This document shows, in pieces, positions 52,322-61,997 of a stretch of 64,000 nucleotides of DNA. Source of the stretch: an uncultured Gardnerella sp. (GTDB taxonomy: Bacteria; Actinomycetota; Actinomycetes; Actinomycetales; Bifidobacteriaceae); contig CAMYPG010000001.1 of assembly GCA_947289115.1 (NCBI GenBank), forward strand, positions 48,976 to 112,975, in the 5' to 3' direction. The translations under genes and the position numbers were made by a program. The stretch's first letter is position 1; each line of letters opens with the position of its first letter. The notes below the pieces were generated by a model that searched no databases, was not told where the DNA came from, and worked only from the letters and a program-made list of their open reading frames with translations.

Positions 52322-52332
52322 CGCGCGCAATA

Positions 52333-52351
52333 CTGCGCTCAGGCAGGTCGT
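52333..52351 (-). repeat. Dispersed repeat (ACGACCTGCC family) after the pilus sortase
   Basis: Identical over 19 bases to copies at 44354, 63768 and 63947, and extended by ATTGCGCGCG in the 63-kb copies and here. It starts 4 bases after the sortase stop codon. Confidence 0.85.
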
Positions 52352-52355
52352 TGCG

Positions 52356-53489
52356 TTACTCGCGACGCAACTTACGCAGCATCTTGCGCGAAAGTACCAG
52401 CAAATGCTTGCCGCGAATGTCGAGCTGTCGCCATCGCTTAGACGTTGCCGCGGCAATCATCATGGACAAAATAATCAATGAGAACGCCATTGCAATCACG
52501 AATAGCGTCATCCAAAGCGGCCATTGCACGTGGTCACCCGGCACCTTCACAGGGTCCGGCAGCACACGATACCCCGTCACCAAAAGCCTATGCGAATTCA
52601 CGCCATACGGGGTACACGTTAGCAGAGTCGCCAAGTCGCGCCCCTTTTCGCGCTGTAACAAACTAATATCGTGTGGCTCAACCACGCTGATGCGGAACAC
52701 TTTGTATCGCAAAGTTTCGCCTTGCACGTCGAGGTAGAAATAGTCACCCTTCTTCAAATTCACCAAATCGTCGAACATGGTTGCATCCGCAAGACCCGTG
52801 TGCGCGGTAATAACTGTGTGGCGGTTTTTGCCGCCAACCGGCAAATCCGTGCCGTACAAATGACCAGCGCCGTGCGCTAAAACTTCCTGCGAACTGCCGT
52901 GATAAATAGGAAGTTTTACGCCAATCTTCGGAATTTTTACGATGCCGATAATGCCCATAGGCTCCTCAAGTGCCTTAAGATAACGCTTGTATTCAGGCGT
53001 GTTAGTTATGTCTTTTTGCCCATCCGAACCATACGGATCCGTGGTAAGCATATTTTTGCGAGTTTTATTGTAAAGCTTCGCGGCGCGAATGTGAGCGCGA
53101 CGCACGTCACCAGCCTGATCGTGGTTATACTTGTCGTACGCGTTAGAAATCTCCTTCGACACGCGATTATTCCAAAGCGTTGAAACAACAGGGTAACTGA
53201 AGCACAAAATGCCTGCCAACACGAATGCGATTGGCTCGACGATGCGGCGGAGCTTAGATTTTTGTTTAGATTTGTGATTGCTTGCGGTGGATTTTGCTTC
53301 GGTTGCGTGGGTTTGAGTTGCGTTATTTTCGGTTGCGTTTGATTCGGTTAAGTTGGTTTCGATTAAGTTGGTTTCGTTAGTTTGAGTTGCGTTTGTTTGG
53401 TTTTTGAGAAGCTTACTTACGATGGGGATATTCAGGGAGATTTTGTTGAGGAAAGCATATACTTTAGCAACAGCATCGTTTAATTTCAT
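52356..53489 (-). CDS. Class C (pilus-assembly) sortase
   Basis: Membrane transpeptidase that joins pilin subunits through LPxTG and pilin-motif lysines. An N-terminal cytoplasmic region with Asn/Thr/Glu-rich repeats (T-N-L-T-E-S-N-A-T-E) precedes the first membrane span (P-I-A-F-V-L-A-G-I-L-C-F-S-Y-P, about residue 93). The catalytic domain has P-I-Y-H-G, T-A-H-T-G (His), T-C-T-P-Y-G-V-N-S-H-R (Cys and Arg) and a second span (W-M-T-L-F-V-I-A-M-A-F-S-L) near the end, the class C layout. A lid-like motif is D-P-Y-G-S-D near residue 152. The 377-residue length is normal. It is the last gene of the tip-backbone-sortase operon, 210 bases after the pilin. Confidence 0.93.
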   Translation of the reverse strand: MKLNDAVAKVYAFLNKISLNIPIVSKLLKNQTNATQTNETNLIETNLTESNATENNATQTHATEAKSTASNHKSKQKSKLRRIVEPIAFVLAGILCFSYPVVSTLWNNRVSKEISNAYDKYNHDQAGDVRRAHIRAAKLYNKTRKNMLTTDPYGSDGQKDITNTPEYKRYLKALEEPMGIIGIVKIPKIGVKLPIYHGSSQEVLAHGAGHLYGTDLPVGGKNRHTVITAHTGLADATMFDDLVNLKKGDYFYLDVQGETLRYKVFRISVVEPHDISLLQREKGRDLATLLTCTPYGVNSHRLLVTGYRVLPDPVKVPGDHVQWPLWMTLFVIAMAFSLIILSMMIAAATSKRWRQLDIRGKHLLVLSRKMLRKLRRE

Positions 53490-53587
53490 GCTTCCTCGTT
53501 TCGTGAGTTTTTCGTTGGATTTAGATTTGATTTACGATTTATTGATTTTGCGCTCGCTAGTTAGTTCAATTAAAGCGTACAAATATA

Positions 53588-53617
53588 GAGCCGGGAGCAA
53601 CAAGTCGCACCCAGCTC
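53588..53617 (-). promoter_or_regulatory. Hairpin in the pilin-sortase intergenic region
   Basis: GAGCTGGG and CCCGGCTC (one G-T pair) enclose a 14-base loop on the minus strand, then an AT-rich tail (TATATTTG). With the next hairpin it may act as partial terminator, reducing sortase relative to pilin expression. Confidence 0.45.
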
Positions 53618-53660
53618 CAATATTTATGCCATGCAAACAGATATTTACATTCATGTAGCA

Positions 53661-53690
53661 GTGACTGCTGATTTTTTTCTCAGCAGTCAC
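53661..53690 (-). terminator. Perfect hairpin just after the pilin stop codon
   Basis: An 11-bp stem (GTGACTGCTGA and its complement) with an 8-base loop starts 10 bases after the pilin stop. No T-run follows on the minus strand, so it is more likely an mRNA-stabilising or attenuating element than a full terminator. Confidence 0.55.
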
Positions 53691-53699
53691 CAATTACAA

Positions 53700-55415
53700 T
53701 CAGGCAGCCTGCTGCTCTTCATCCTTCTTGCGATTGCGCAAGAAGATGAACATACCAACAGCAACCAAGCACATGCCAGCAAGAGCGAAGATAATCACGC
53801 CTGCAGCACCAGTCTTTGGAAGGTTGAACCAGAAGCCACCCTTATTATCTGGAATATTCACAATCTCAATCTCCTGAGCAGTATCGCCAGAAGTCAAAGA
53901 AACTTCATGAACTTTATCAGAACGAGTGTATCCTTCTGGAGCCTTAATCTCAACAAGATAAATCTTGCTATTCTGGTCCGTAACCTTAGCAACATAATCT
54001 TTAGTCACACCACTATTACCCTGGTTAACACCAGTTGTAGTGATAGTAGCCTCGGTATTAGTTTGTGGAGCAGTATCAGCAAAACCAGTCATTGCTTTAG
54101 CGCAAGCATCAGCAGCAGTTGGGTCAGCAGCACACTTCTCAGCTTCCTTTTTATCTGCGAATGCCTTGAATTGAGCCTTATTAAGAACCTTTGTCTTATC
54201 AGTTGCATCGACTTTCTTAATGTGGAACTTACGGAATTCAGTTGTTGCACTGCCACCAGGAGTTGGCTTTGGTTGAATACCATCACCGTGACCAGGAATA
54301 AAGCCAGACTTGTTTTCAAGAACTTTGTTTTTACCGACAAAATTACTCAAGTCTGATACTAATTGAAGTTTTACAGTAACATCAATTTCTACCGGTTTTG
54401 AATCAAGAGCATTTGCTTTTGTTGCAATAGCTTGAAGGCCTTTATTAGTAACACCCTTCTTAAATGTAACCTTAATGCGCTTGCGATCAGTATTAATGCC
54501 ATTGTTAGCAGTTCCAGATTCTTCAGAAACGGTGTAGTCCTGATCTTTAGTCATTGCAGCATTTTCACCATTGATTTTTACTTCAGCAATAACACTTTGA
54601 TTAACAGTTTTGTATGCTGAAGTTAAAACATCATCATAAATAGCAAAGTCCTGAAGATCTTTTTCAGTGAGATCCTTATTGCCATTAGTAGCTTTCGTCT
54701 TATTCAACTTAGCTTTAATAGTGTATGTGATTTCATCTCCAGCACCAACCATCTTAGTAGTGTCTGCTGTTTTAGTAACACTATCCTTAATGTAAGCGTT
54801 CTTCGGTTCTACAACAACATCATAAGTGTAGGTATTATTTACTTCTGTATTTTCGCGGGTAATTTGAGGGACAGTCACATAAAATGGTGCTACATCATTT
54901 GAATAACCTTCAGCAGCCTTCGTTTCTTCGACCTTGTATAATCCAAGTTCAAGATTATTGAATTGTACTTCACCATTTTTCTGACCGTCGTGACCAGTTG
55001 TTTTAGTTTGGCTGCTAGAATCATCTGTTCCTAAGGTAATCTTAGCTTCAGTTTCTTTATGCTCGTTAAGTTTTTTAACTACTGCAGCAATAGCTACCCA
55101 ATCATCACGTTTTTTAAGATCAATAGCTGTACTATCAATTTTTAGCACTTTTGTAATCTTAAATTCTGCACCATTAATAGGCGTAGACTTCTTTTGAGCA
55201 CCGTGATCATCAACTTCGTCCTTATACTTCTTGATGGTAATGGAACCCTTCTTGGTGGTAGCTTCATTGCCAAGATTCCATGGGGCTTTTTCAGCTGCTG
55301 TAGCACCCGTAGCAAATGCTACGTTGTTTGCCACCACGGCGCCGGCGACGCACAGCGTGCCAGCCATTGCGAGCGAGGCGAATGCCGCCACGCATTGTTT
55401 AGTGAATTTATTCAC
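53700..55415 (-). CDS. Backbone pilin (SpaA-type, isopeptide-forming, LPxTG)
   Basis: Major pilus subunit. Signal peptide (K-F-T-K-Q-C-V-A-A-F-A-S-L-A-M-A-G), then Cna-B/SpaA domains (G-A-E-F-K-I-T-K-V near residue 75). The pilin-motif lysine is probably in V-V-V-E-P-K-N-A-Y-I (about residue 205). The E-box Glu is in Y-L-V-E-I-K-A-P-E-G-Y (about 485), together with an earlier L-Y-K-V-E-E-T-K-A-A-E-G-Y, both needed for internal isopeptide bonds. The sorting signal L-P-K-T-G at about 532-536 is followed by a membrane span and R-N-R-K-K. The start is GTG with GGAG 7 bases upstream. It lies between the tip adhesin and sortase genes on the same strand. Confidence 0.93.
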   Translation of the reverse strand: MNKFTKQCVAAFASLAMAGTLCVAGAVVANNVAFATGATAAEKAPWNLGNEATTKKGSITIKKYKDEVDDHGAQKKSTPINGAEFKITKVLKIDSTAIDLKKRDDWVAIAAVVKKLNEHKETEAKITLGTDDSSSQTKTTGHDGQKNGEVQFNNLELGLYKVEETKAAEGYSNDVAPFYVTVPQITRENTEVNNTYTYDVVVEPKNAYIKDSVTKTADTTKMVGAGDEITYTIKAKLNKTKATNGNKDLTEKDLQDFAIYDDVLTSAYKTVNQSVIAEVKINGENAAMTKDQDYTVSEESGTANNGINTDRKRIKVTFKKGVTNKGLQAIATKANALDSKPVEIDVTVKLQLVSDLSNFVGKNKVLENKSGFIPGHGDGIQPKPTPGGSATTEFRKFHIKKVDATDKTKVLNKAQFKAFADKKEAEKCAADPTAADACAKAMTGFADTAPQTNTEATITTTGVNQGNSGVTKDYVAKVTDQNSKIYLVEIKAPEGYTRSDKVHEVSLTSGDTAQEIEIVNIPDNKGGFWFNLPKTGAAGVIIFALAGMCLVAVGMFIFLRNRKKDEEQQAA

Positions 55416-55687
55416 TTTCTTCTCCTTATTTTTAGTGCCCTTGTGGGCAGGTTTTGAGGAAAATACGTTTATTGTTTTATTTTGTGTTGCGCACGGTCGG
55501 CGGAGTCATCGCAAAGCCGCATGAACTCTGTCGGCGGCTACGATTTGCGCCGCGCGCAGCAAGATTAAATACGAACCATATGTCGGCATAATTACCGTCA
55601 CTGTGTACCATCACTACGTAACGCGTAATGCCATTGCCAGCACATGGAACGTTGATACTGCAGTTTTTAAGCTGCAGAAAATTTTCA
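55416..55687 (-). other. Tip adhesin-pilin intergenic region
   Basis: Contains a GC-rich stretch (about 55495-55562) in which CCGCCGAC occurs twice and GCGCGCGGCGC forms a short hairpin. The AT-rich downstream part holds the pilin ribosome site. A second promoter or an attenuator could lie here, but none is clear. Confidence 0.35.
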
Positions 55688-58600
55688 TCAGCATCGCCAC
55701 CTTTCGCTACGTCGCCTTAAAGCGCGAAGCTTTTTGGCAGTTTTGCAAATAAAATCTTTAAGCAGTGTCTTACGCAGCAACGCCTCGAGCATCGCGCGCC
55801 CCCACTTGGTTTGCTCAAGGAAGAACCCAGCCGCCATCACGCCCGTGCCAATCACAGCAAACGCACCAAGCAGCACGTTCCAGTTCATTCCGCCGGTCTT
55901 TGGCAGAGCGAATTTAGGCGGATCGATCACGGTCACATTAACAGCAATTCTGTTCCAGTCTTTTCCAACGGTTACGCCGGCAAGCTGAGTTGTTTGCATA
56001 TTTGTAGACGAATACTTGTTACCTTCAATAAGACTTCCATTAACAGTGTTATTAAACACCGTCAGCGCATTCGGCTTCAACGCAAACACAGCGCACGTGT
56101 AATTTCCAGCCTTTTGAGGTACGCCAGCAATATCGTCTTCACTGCGAGACACAGCACTTTCTATGCTGTTCGGATCTTTATCCTTCGTAAAGCCATACAG
56201 CAAGTTAGCCGTGCAATTCTTACTGTCTTGACTGCAAGACTTTCGCTGATCAGCATTTGCAAAAGCCCACGGCTTTACACTTTCGCCATAATTCTGGTTC
56301 AGGTGCATATTGAGCGTATCGTCAAGCCCGCGACTCCACTTTTGCTCGCCTTGCTTAGCACACATCATACGCAATGAAATATTGCTACGATCCTTCAAGC
56401 TCCACGCGAGCACATACGGATTCTTAGTAAGGCTCGTGCCGCTCATAACGGTAAGAGAATTACCACTACCAAGCGTGTCATGAACAGGATCAGCGTCTTG
56501 AGATCTGAGCAATGTCATCTTAAGATCCTTCTCAGCTCCACTGAGGTCTCCAACTGTAACTTTCGCATACACAGGCTTGCCGTTGTTACCAGAATCCGAG
56601 TCGTCCGAAGTGGAGCCATCCGGGTAATGGATGACAATCTCTTTCAAGTACGCTTTAGGAGCAACAGATTGATCTGGGTGGAAGGTCACTTTGCCGTAGC
56701 GAGTGCCGTCATCCTTGGAACTGTGCTTGCCCTTCTTTTGCTTGGAAGGATTGTCAGGCTTATTGCTTTGCTCACCAGTTTTATCGGCAGCATTGCCAGA
56801 AGCCCAATACGACCAGTCTAAAGACACCTTGTTTCCAGCAGTACCGTCATTATTTACTTCAAATCCGTGAGTAGCATCCTTAAACTCAAACCAAGTTCCG
56901 TCCGGAAGCGCACCAGCCTTCACAGCATCCTGGTATTTATCCGCACCGTTAGCTCTCTTAACGCTTTGCGGCACAGCATTCTCAACCTTTTGACCAGCCG
57001 TAACGCTCACATCAACATACTTCGGGTTGTAGAAGTGGTTGTCGTTGTGAATGTGGATTGGTATTGCGCGATACGCGTAGTCAACACCTTTAACCGCGTT
57101 TTTGTTGCCGTTATTACCATCAAGCTTCCACTTGAAATCTTTCAAAGGATCAGTGTTATTCTTACTTGCATCTTTGTTAAGTGCGCCAACAGCTGCATCG
57201 AATCTAGCAAGCAAATCGTTATTGTCATTCTTAAACTGTTTTGCTTTAATCGCGTAAACTACGCACTCGTAGTCGCCGGATTCGTTAGCCTTGCCTTTAA
57301 TCCACCCACGAGTACGCTCAGTGGTATCTTTTGAGTTACCATTTGCAATGTAATCGTCGTACAGCTGCCTATCAGGGTGGCACTGACTTGCATCCTTCTC
57401 GCAAGCTTTCTGCGCTGACGCATCTTCAGTATGATCCCAAATCTTTACATCTTGCATCTTAATGCCGGCAATACCGCCCGACTGGTAGTGAGACTTAGTG
57501 CCGTCTGAATTAATCTTATTGCAAATTGTGCGCAAATTGATTTTTCCAGGCTTATACTTGGACCATGAATCAAGCCAACGGGTCGTCTTTTTAGAAGTAC
57601 TAAGTTCCTCGCCCTTAGTGAGTTTGATGGTAGTATCATTCCAGTCGCCGCTACCTTCACGATCGCCAACATTCAGCCGTAAATTACCAGCATCCTCATC
57701 ATGCGATCGCGTAATGTCTACCTTCGCATAAATAGGTTTACCAAGATTACCAGAGTCCTTATCTTCAGAAGTAGAACCGTCCGGATAGTGCACAATAACC
57801 TGCACTTTGTCAGAACCAACAGGGAACCACTTGTGCGGTCGGAACGTCACCTTGCCAAACTGACCCGTGCCATTCTTAGCTGAATCACCAGAGTCAGCTT
57901 TATTATCTTGATCATCCTCAAAGAATGTGTAGCTTAAAGATTTCTTAAACTTAAACCAAGTTCCGTCCGGTAGATCACCTTCGCGCACATCGTCTTGCAA
58001 CGTATTAGCATCGTTGGCATTCTTCTTGCTCTTAGGCACCTCAGTGGCTTGTTTGGTACCAGCCTCCATGCTAATAGTCTTATACTCTGGGTTGTAGTAG
58101 TGAGCATCACTATGCACATGAATTGGGAAGGTTACCGAATCCCAATCGATATGCCTTTGAGTGGCTTCTTGAGGACTATCTTCACTACCCGGCTTATCTG
58201 TTAAGACTGATTTAATAACCTCTTCAAACTTGCGATCAGCAGGTTTCTTTACAAAGTCATTTACAGCTTTATCAAACTTATTTTGTAAATCACCATGCTT
58301 ACCATCTTTATTTTCAAGGTCTTTAATAGCGTACACAGTGCACACAAAGTCGCCATTTTCCTTAACCTTGCCATGTAACCAACCCCAAGTGCGCTCTACG
58401 GTATCATGCTCATCACCGTATAAGTAAAGGTTACGGTTGCAGTTTTTACCATGAACCGTACATTCATACTTATTCTTTTCAGTAGCTCTTGTCCATTGTG
58501 ATGGTTGTTTATCAATAAATTCACCGCTTGTAGTATTACCTTTTCGACCGGCAAGTGTCAGACCATTAATACCATCAATCTCATAGCTTTCAGGTTTACC

Positions 58601-61600
58601 AGTTTGTGGATTCTTTTTATAGCAAAGCATGCGCTGATAAATTTTTCCTTGCTTAGCACTTGACCATGAGTCAAAGAACATTGGCTTAGTGTTACCAGTA
58701 GCGTCGCCTAACACTTCATCTTTACGGAAACGCATACCATTTTTATCATTGTTTTCAATTCGTCTTCCGCCATATTGCGAATAAACATTGAGCTTTAAAT
58801 CATTTTTTTGGATCGGTTGACTAGTTACCTCTACAGGCGCATATACAGGCTTGCCAAGATTACCAGAATCCGGATCTTCAGAAGTGGAACCATCTGGATA
58901 ATGCACAATTACAGGAGCAAAATATTCACCAAGCATTACAGTTTTTTCTGGAGAAAAAGTAACTTTGCCATATCTAGCGTCAGTAGTACTATCTTCAGGC
59001 TCATCCTTGCCTGATTTCTTGTTACTTTGCTTATTGACAAATTTATACCATGTAAGAACATGTTCATTATCTTTAGGATAGGTTCTTAGCTCAAACCAAG
59101 TGCCTTTTGGCAACCTAGTACCATTCTGCACAAGCTCCTGTTGACTCTTGTCATTACCTTTCACGCCGTTAGCACCAGAATGGCTTACTGGAGCAGCCGA
59201 TTCTTTAGACTTACCACCAGCCTGCACATATACCTTATCGTATTGAGGGTTATAATAATGCGCGTCGGAGTGAACCTTAATTGGCACAGTCCTAGATGTA
59301 TAATCAATATCTTCTCTTAAACCCTTGAAGGTATCCGGATTAATGATATTGGTAGGAGAACCGGTTTGCTTTTCAATATCTTTGTTCTTTTTAGCAGCAT
59401 CCTCAAATTTCTTCAAAGCTTTAGGCTTCAAAGCATACACAGTGCACTGGTAATTGCCAACCTTTAGTGGCTTTCCTGTGATGCTACCACGCGTACGCTC
59501 CATGGTTCTGCCTGTGCTATCAAATAATTTGTTTGCTGCACAGCCCTGACCATTTCGGCACTTTTCTTGTTCCTCATCAGTAGCATGAGGCCACGGTTTT
59601 TCACCATTTATTGTTATTCCATTAATACCGTTAAGATAAAACTTAAGATTCAGAGGATTTGTAGTATCAGCACACACAGAGCGAATAGTAATATCGCCAG
59701 GTTCCTGCACTGACCAAGAATCTATCCATGGTTGTGGCTTAACTTCACGATTCTTGCGGAATACGAATCCATCGTTGTAGTCAATCTCTTGACCATTTTG
59801 GTTCTTATGAATATGGAGCTGCAAGTCACCAGTGCCAGGGTTATCTCTTGTTACATACACTGGAGCATTAACTGGATCACCATGATTACCAGAATCTTTA
59901 TCCTTCGAAGTTGAACCATCAGGATAATGCACAACTACAGGTCTCTTCTCAGGCTGACCAGTTTTAGAAGCAGGAACCCACTTATTTGGGTGGAAAGTGA
60001 CAACACCAGTGGACTCGTTATTAATCTTTGCCCAAGTTGGTGGATTTTGATACTTATTATAAATTTCTGCCTTAAACTTAGTGCCAGATGGGAATTTCTT
60101 CCCTCCCCTGTCTTTTGGATTTGGAGAATTCTTTTCTTCACCAGCTTTTACTGTAGTATCGTCATAGTAAGGGTTATACCGGGACGCCTGCGAAACAACG
60201 TGTATATCAACGCCTTTGACCTTCACAATTGAATTGTTCATTTTACAATTGTTAGGTTTAGGATCAGGATAGTTTATTTGAACATCAAAATGTATAGTTT
60301 TGTTTCTATCAGAAGCCTTAGGACTATACTTAACCTCGCCTGTTCTTGGATTAATATAGGCTTGACCAGGCTGCATATTATTAGGATTATACGTCTTAGT
60401 AACACCGGGCGGAAGTATCTCACTATTTCCAATTTCATTCTTTTTAAACGTAAATTCTATTCCAGCATCAGTTGGAATCATCTCAGACGTAGTTCTGCCC
60501 CCATGATTTGGCATGTCCTTATAATATTTAAAATCGCCGTTATAAGAACCACCAACCCACTCACCAGTATTTATATACGGTTTCACGGAAGTAACTTCAC
60601 CGTAAACAGCGTCCTCTTTAGACCTCTTTGGGAATTGGATGTCATCATCATTTTTAGGATTTAAACCATACTTAAACTCTTCCAAGTCTGGTATGCCGTC
60701 GCCATCATGATCATACGGACCAAAAACTGTAAACTTATGCTTATCTCCATAGTAGGAAATCCAACCTGCCATAAAAGGTAACTTATGAGGGTCACTGCCT
60801 TCTTCAACTTCTGCAGTAACAATCCAGCGAATAGAATCTACAGCGTTATCTTGTTCCCAAGATTTAAATAACCTACCAAAATTACCAGCTCGACGCCATG
60901 TATCTACTTCACATGTTGCATCTGTACCTAAACCACATTTTTCAATAGATGCTTTCCAGAAATTCTCATAATCACTATCACCTGGTAAGCGCGTAGCATT
61001 AGTATAACCATTAAAATCGCTTGGTATTTGATCTTTGCCTCGTTCTTCCCAAACAAACTTTTTGTTTCTACCACTGTAGCCAACAAATTTTGTACGATAC
61101 CTTGTAATTCTTATGCTATTATCCTTGATGTTTTTTGGAAGAATAAGATAAAAATCAGGTCTACCATCATACGCATGTAGAGCAGTATTTTCATCACAAT
61201 CTACATTTGGGTTTTCTATTTTTTTAATTCTGCATCCATTTGCGTTAAAAAGAACATTCCAAGTGATGGTTGTTTTTTTCTTTCCATTAACGGTTATTGT
61301 ATTTATATCTGGAGGCTGAACATCGAAATCCCTATATACATCCCAACTCGCAACAGAGTTAGGAGAAATATATCCATTACCAATGTAATCCCAACTAACA
61401 TTAGCTGCATTTGCTTCTTTTACCGGCGGCACTATGAGCATGGTTACTATGGTGGCGGCGGCTACGAACATTGCGAAGAGCGCGCGACGAAGAGTGTGTG
61501 CTGGGCATGGTGCGCGAGCGATGGTGACGCTGCCGGAAGTAGCTGCGCTGCTGGAAGTGACTGCATTGTCGAAAGAAGTGTTGGCGGTGCCAAAAGTATT

Positions 61601-61735
61601 GGCATTGCTGGAAGAAATAACTGCGGTGCTGGAAGTACGAACAGCGCCATCAGCACTGGTCTTACGCCAGACCAAAGCGCGCGACGCAAGACGACCCACG
61701 CGTGATGCGAATCCACGGAACTTTGCTGGTAACAT
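55688..61735 (-). CDS. Large Rib-repeat pilus tip adhesin (LPKTG)
   Basis: A 2,015-residue surface protein, first gene of the pilus operon. An unusual about 85-residue Ser/Thr/Ala-rich lead precedes the signal hydrophobic segment (A-L-F-A-M-F-V-A-A-A-T-I-V-T, about 88-106). The N-terminal ligand-binding-like region is followed by a calcium-loop-like D-H-D-G-D-G-I-P-D-L-E-E (about 343). Four large modules follow, each with a Rib-type V-H-Y-P-D-G-S-T-S-x-D-x-D-S-G-N-x-G-x-P segment, a D-S-W-S-x-x-x-P-G-x-I region, an R-T-x-G-W-x-x-G motif and four Cys. L-P-K-T-G lies near 1945, then a membrane span and an extra basic tail of about 43 residues. ATG 61735 has AAGGCGAG upstream. The promoter carries a G10 tract. 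Confidence 0.9.
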   Translation of the reverse strand: MLPAKFRGFASRVGRLASRALVWRKTSADGAVRTSSTAVISSSNANTFGTANTSFDNAVTSSSAATSGSVTIARAPCPAHTLRRALFAMFVAAATIVTMLIVPPVKEANAANVSWDYIGNGYISPNSVASWDVYRDFDVQPPDINTITVNGKKKTTITWNVLFNANGCRIKKIENPNVDCDENTALHAYDGRPDFYLILPKNIKDNSIRITRYRTKFVGYSGRNKKFVWEERGKDQIPSDFNGYTNATRLPGDSDYENFWKASIEKCGLGTDATCEVDTWRRAGNFGRLFKSWEQDNAVDSIRWIVTAEVEEGSDPHKLPFMAGWISYYGDKHKFTVFGPYDHDGDGIPDLEEFKYGLNPKNDDDIQFPKRSKEDAVYGEVTSVKPYINTGEWVGGSYNGDFKYYKDMPNHGGRTTSEMIPTDAGIEFTFKKNEIGNSEILPPGVTKTYNPNNMQPGQAYINPRTGEVKYSPKASDRNKTIHFDVQINYPDPKPNNCKMNNSIVKVKGVDIHVVSQASRYNPYYDDTTVKAGEEKNSPNPKDRGGKKFPSGTKFKAEIYNKYQNPPTWAKINNESTGVVTFHPNKWVPASKTGQPEKRPVVVHYPDGSTSKDKDSGNHGDPVNAPVYVTRDNPGTGDLQLHIHKNQNGQEIDYNDGFVFRKNREVKPQPWIDSWSVQEPGDITIRSVCADTTNPLNLKFYLNGINGITINGEKPWPHATDEEQEKCRNGQGCAANKLFDSTGRTMERTRGSITGKPLKVGNYQCTVYALKPKALKKFEDAAKKNKDIEKQTGSPTNIINPDTFKGLREDIDYTSRTVPIKVHSDAHYYNPQYDKVYVQAGGKSKESAAPVSHSGANGVKGNDKSQQELVQNGTRLPKGTWFELRTYPKDNEHVLTWYKFVNKQSNKKSGKDEPEDSTTDARYGKVTFSPEKTVMLGEYFAPVIVHYPDGSTSEDPDSGNLGKPVYAPVEVTSQPIQKNDLKLNVYSQYGGRRIENNDKNGMRFRKDEVLGDATGNTKPMFFDSWSSAKQGKIYQRMLCYKKNPQTGKPESYEIDGINGLTLAGRKGNTTSGEFIDKQPSQWTRATEKNKYECTVHGKNCNRNLYLYGDEHDTVERTWGWLHGKVKENGDFVCTVYAIKDLENKDGKHGDLQNKFDKAVNDFVKKPADRKFEEVIKSVLTDKPGSEDSPQEATQRHIDWDSVTFPIHVHSDAHYYNPEYKTISMEAGTKQATEVPKSKKNANDANTLQDDVREGDLPDGTWFKFKKSLSYTFFEDDQDNKADSGDSAKNGTGQFGKVTFRPHKWFPVGSDKVQVIVHYPDGSTSEDKDSGNLGKPIYAKVDITRSHDEDAGNLRLNVGDREGSGDWNDTTIKLTKGEELSTSKKTTRWLDSWSKYKPGKINLRTICNKINSDGTKSHYQSGGIAGIKMQDVKIWDHTEDASAQKACEKDASQCHPDRQLYDDYIANGNSKDTTERTRGWIKGKANESGDYECVVYAIKAKQFKNDNNDLLARFDAAVGALNKDASKNNTDPLKDFKWKLDGNNGNKNAVKGVDYAYRAIPIHIHNDNHFYNPKYVDVSVTAGQKVENAVPQSVKRANGADKYQDAVKAGALPDGTWFEFKDATHGFEVNNDGTAGNKVSLDWSYWASGNAADKTGEQSNKPDNPSKQKKGKHSSKDDGTRYGKVTFHPDQSVAPKAYLKEIVIHYPDGSTSDDSDSGNNGKPVYAKVTVGDLSGAEKDLKMTLLRSQDADPVHDTLGSGNSLTVMSGTSLTKNPYVLAWSLKDRSNISLRMMCAKQGEQKWSRGLDDTLNMHLNQNYGESVKPWAFANADQRKSCSQDSKNCTANLLYGFTKDKDPNSIESAVSRSEDDIAGVPQKAGNYTCAVFALKPNALTVFNNTVNGSLIEGNKYSSTNMQTTQLAGVTVGKDWNRIAVNVTVIDPPKFALPKTGGMNWNVLLGAFAVIGTGVMAAGFFLEQTKWGRAMLEALLRKTLLKDFICKTAKKLRALRRRSERWRC

Positions 61736-61967
61736 TTTCTCGCCTTCCTAGTCCTCCACTGCTGCACAAGCCGCAGTATATCTCAAATTCCAACTCTCTA
61801 ATCTTTAAGACTTCACGCACTCAACCTGCATGCGATGCCAATGCTCGGTGCACTAAAATCTTGTGCACTCACTACTGCAAATACCATAGACAGAGCCAAC
61901 CACAGGTAGTCAGTATAACATACCCTTATGCCCTATATGCAAGCATGGTTGCCAAAAGCCTCTAATA

Positions 61968-61997
61968 TTTATACCCCCCCCCCATGAAGGATTTCAA
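61968..61997 (-). promoter_or_regulatory. Putative phase-variable promoter of the pilus operon (G10 tract in spacer)
   Basis: On the minus strand, TTGAAA (61992-61997) and TATAAA (61968-61973) are separated by 18 bases: TCCTTCAT followed by ten G (61974-61983). The G tract abuts the -10 box. Loss of one G gives the optimal 17-base spacing; gain or further loss would weaken it. The tip adhesin start codon is 233 bases downstream. Confidence 0.65.
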
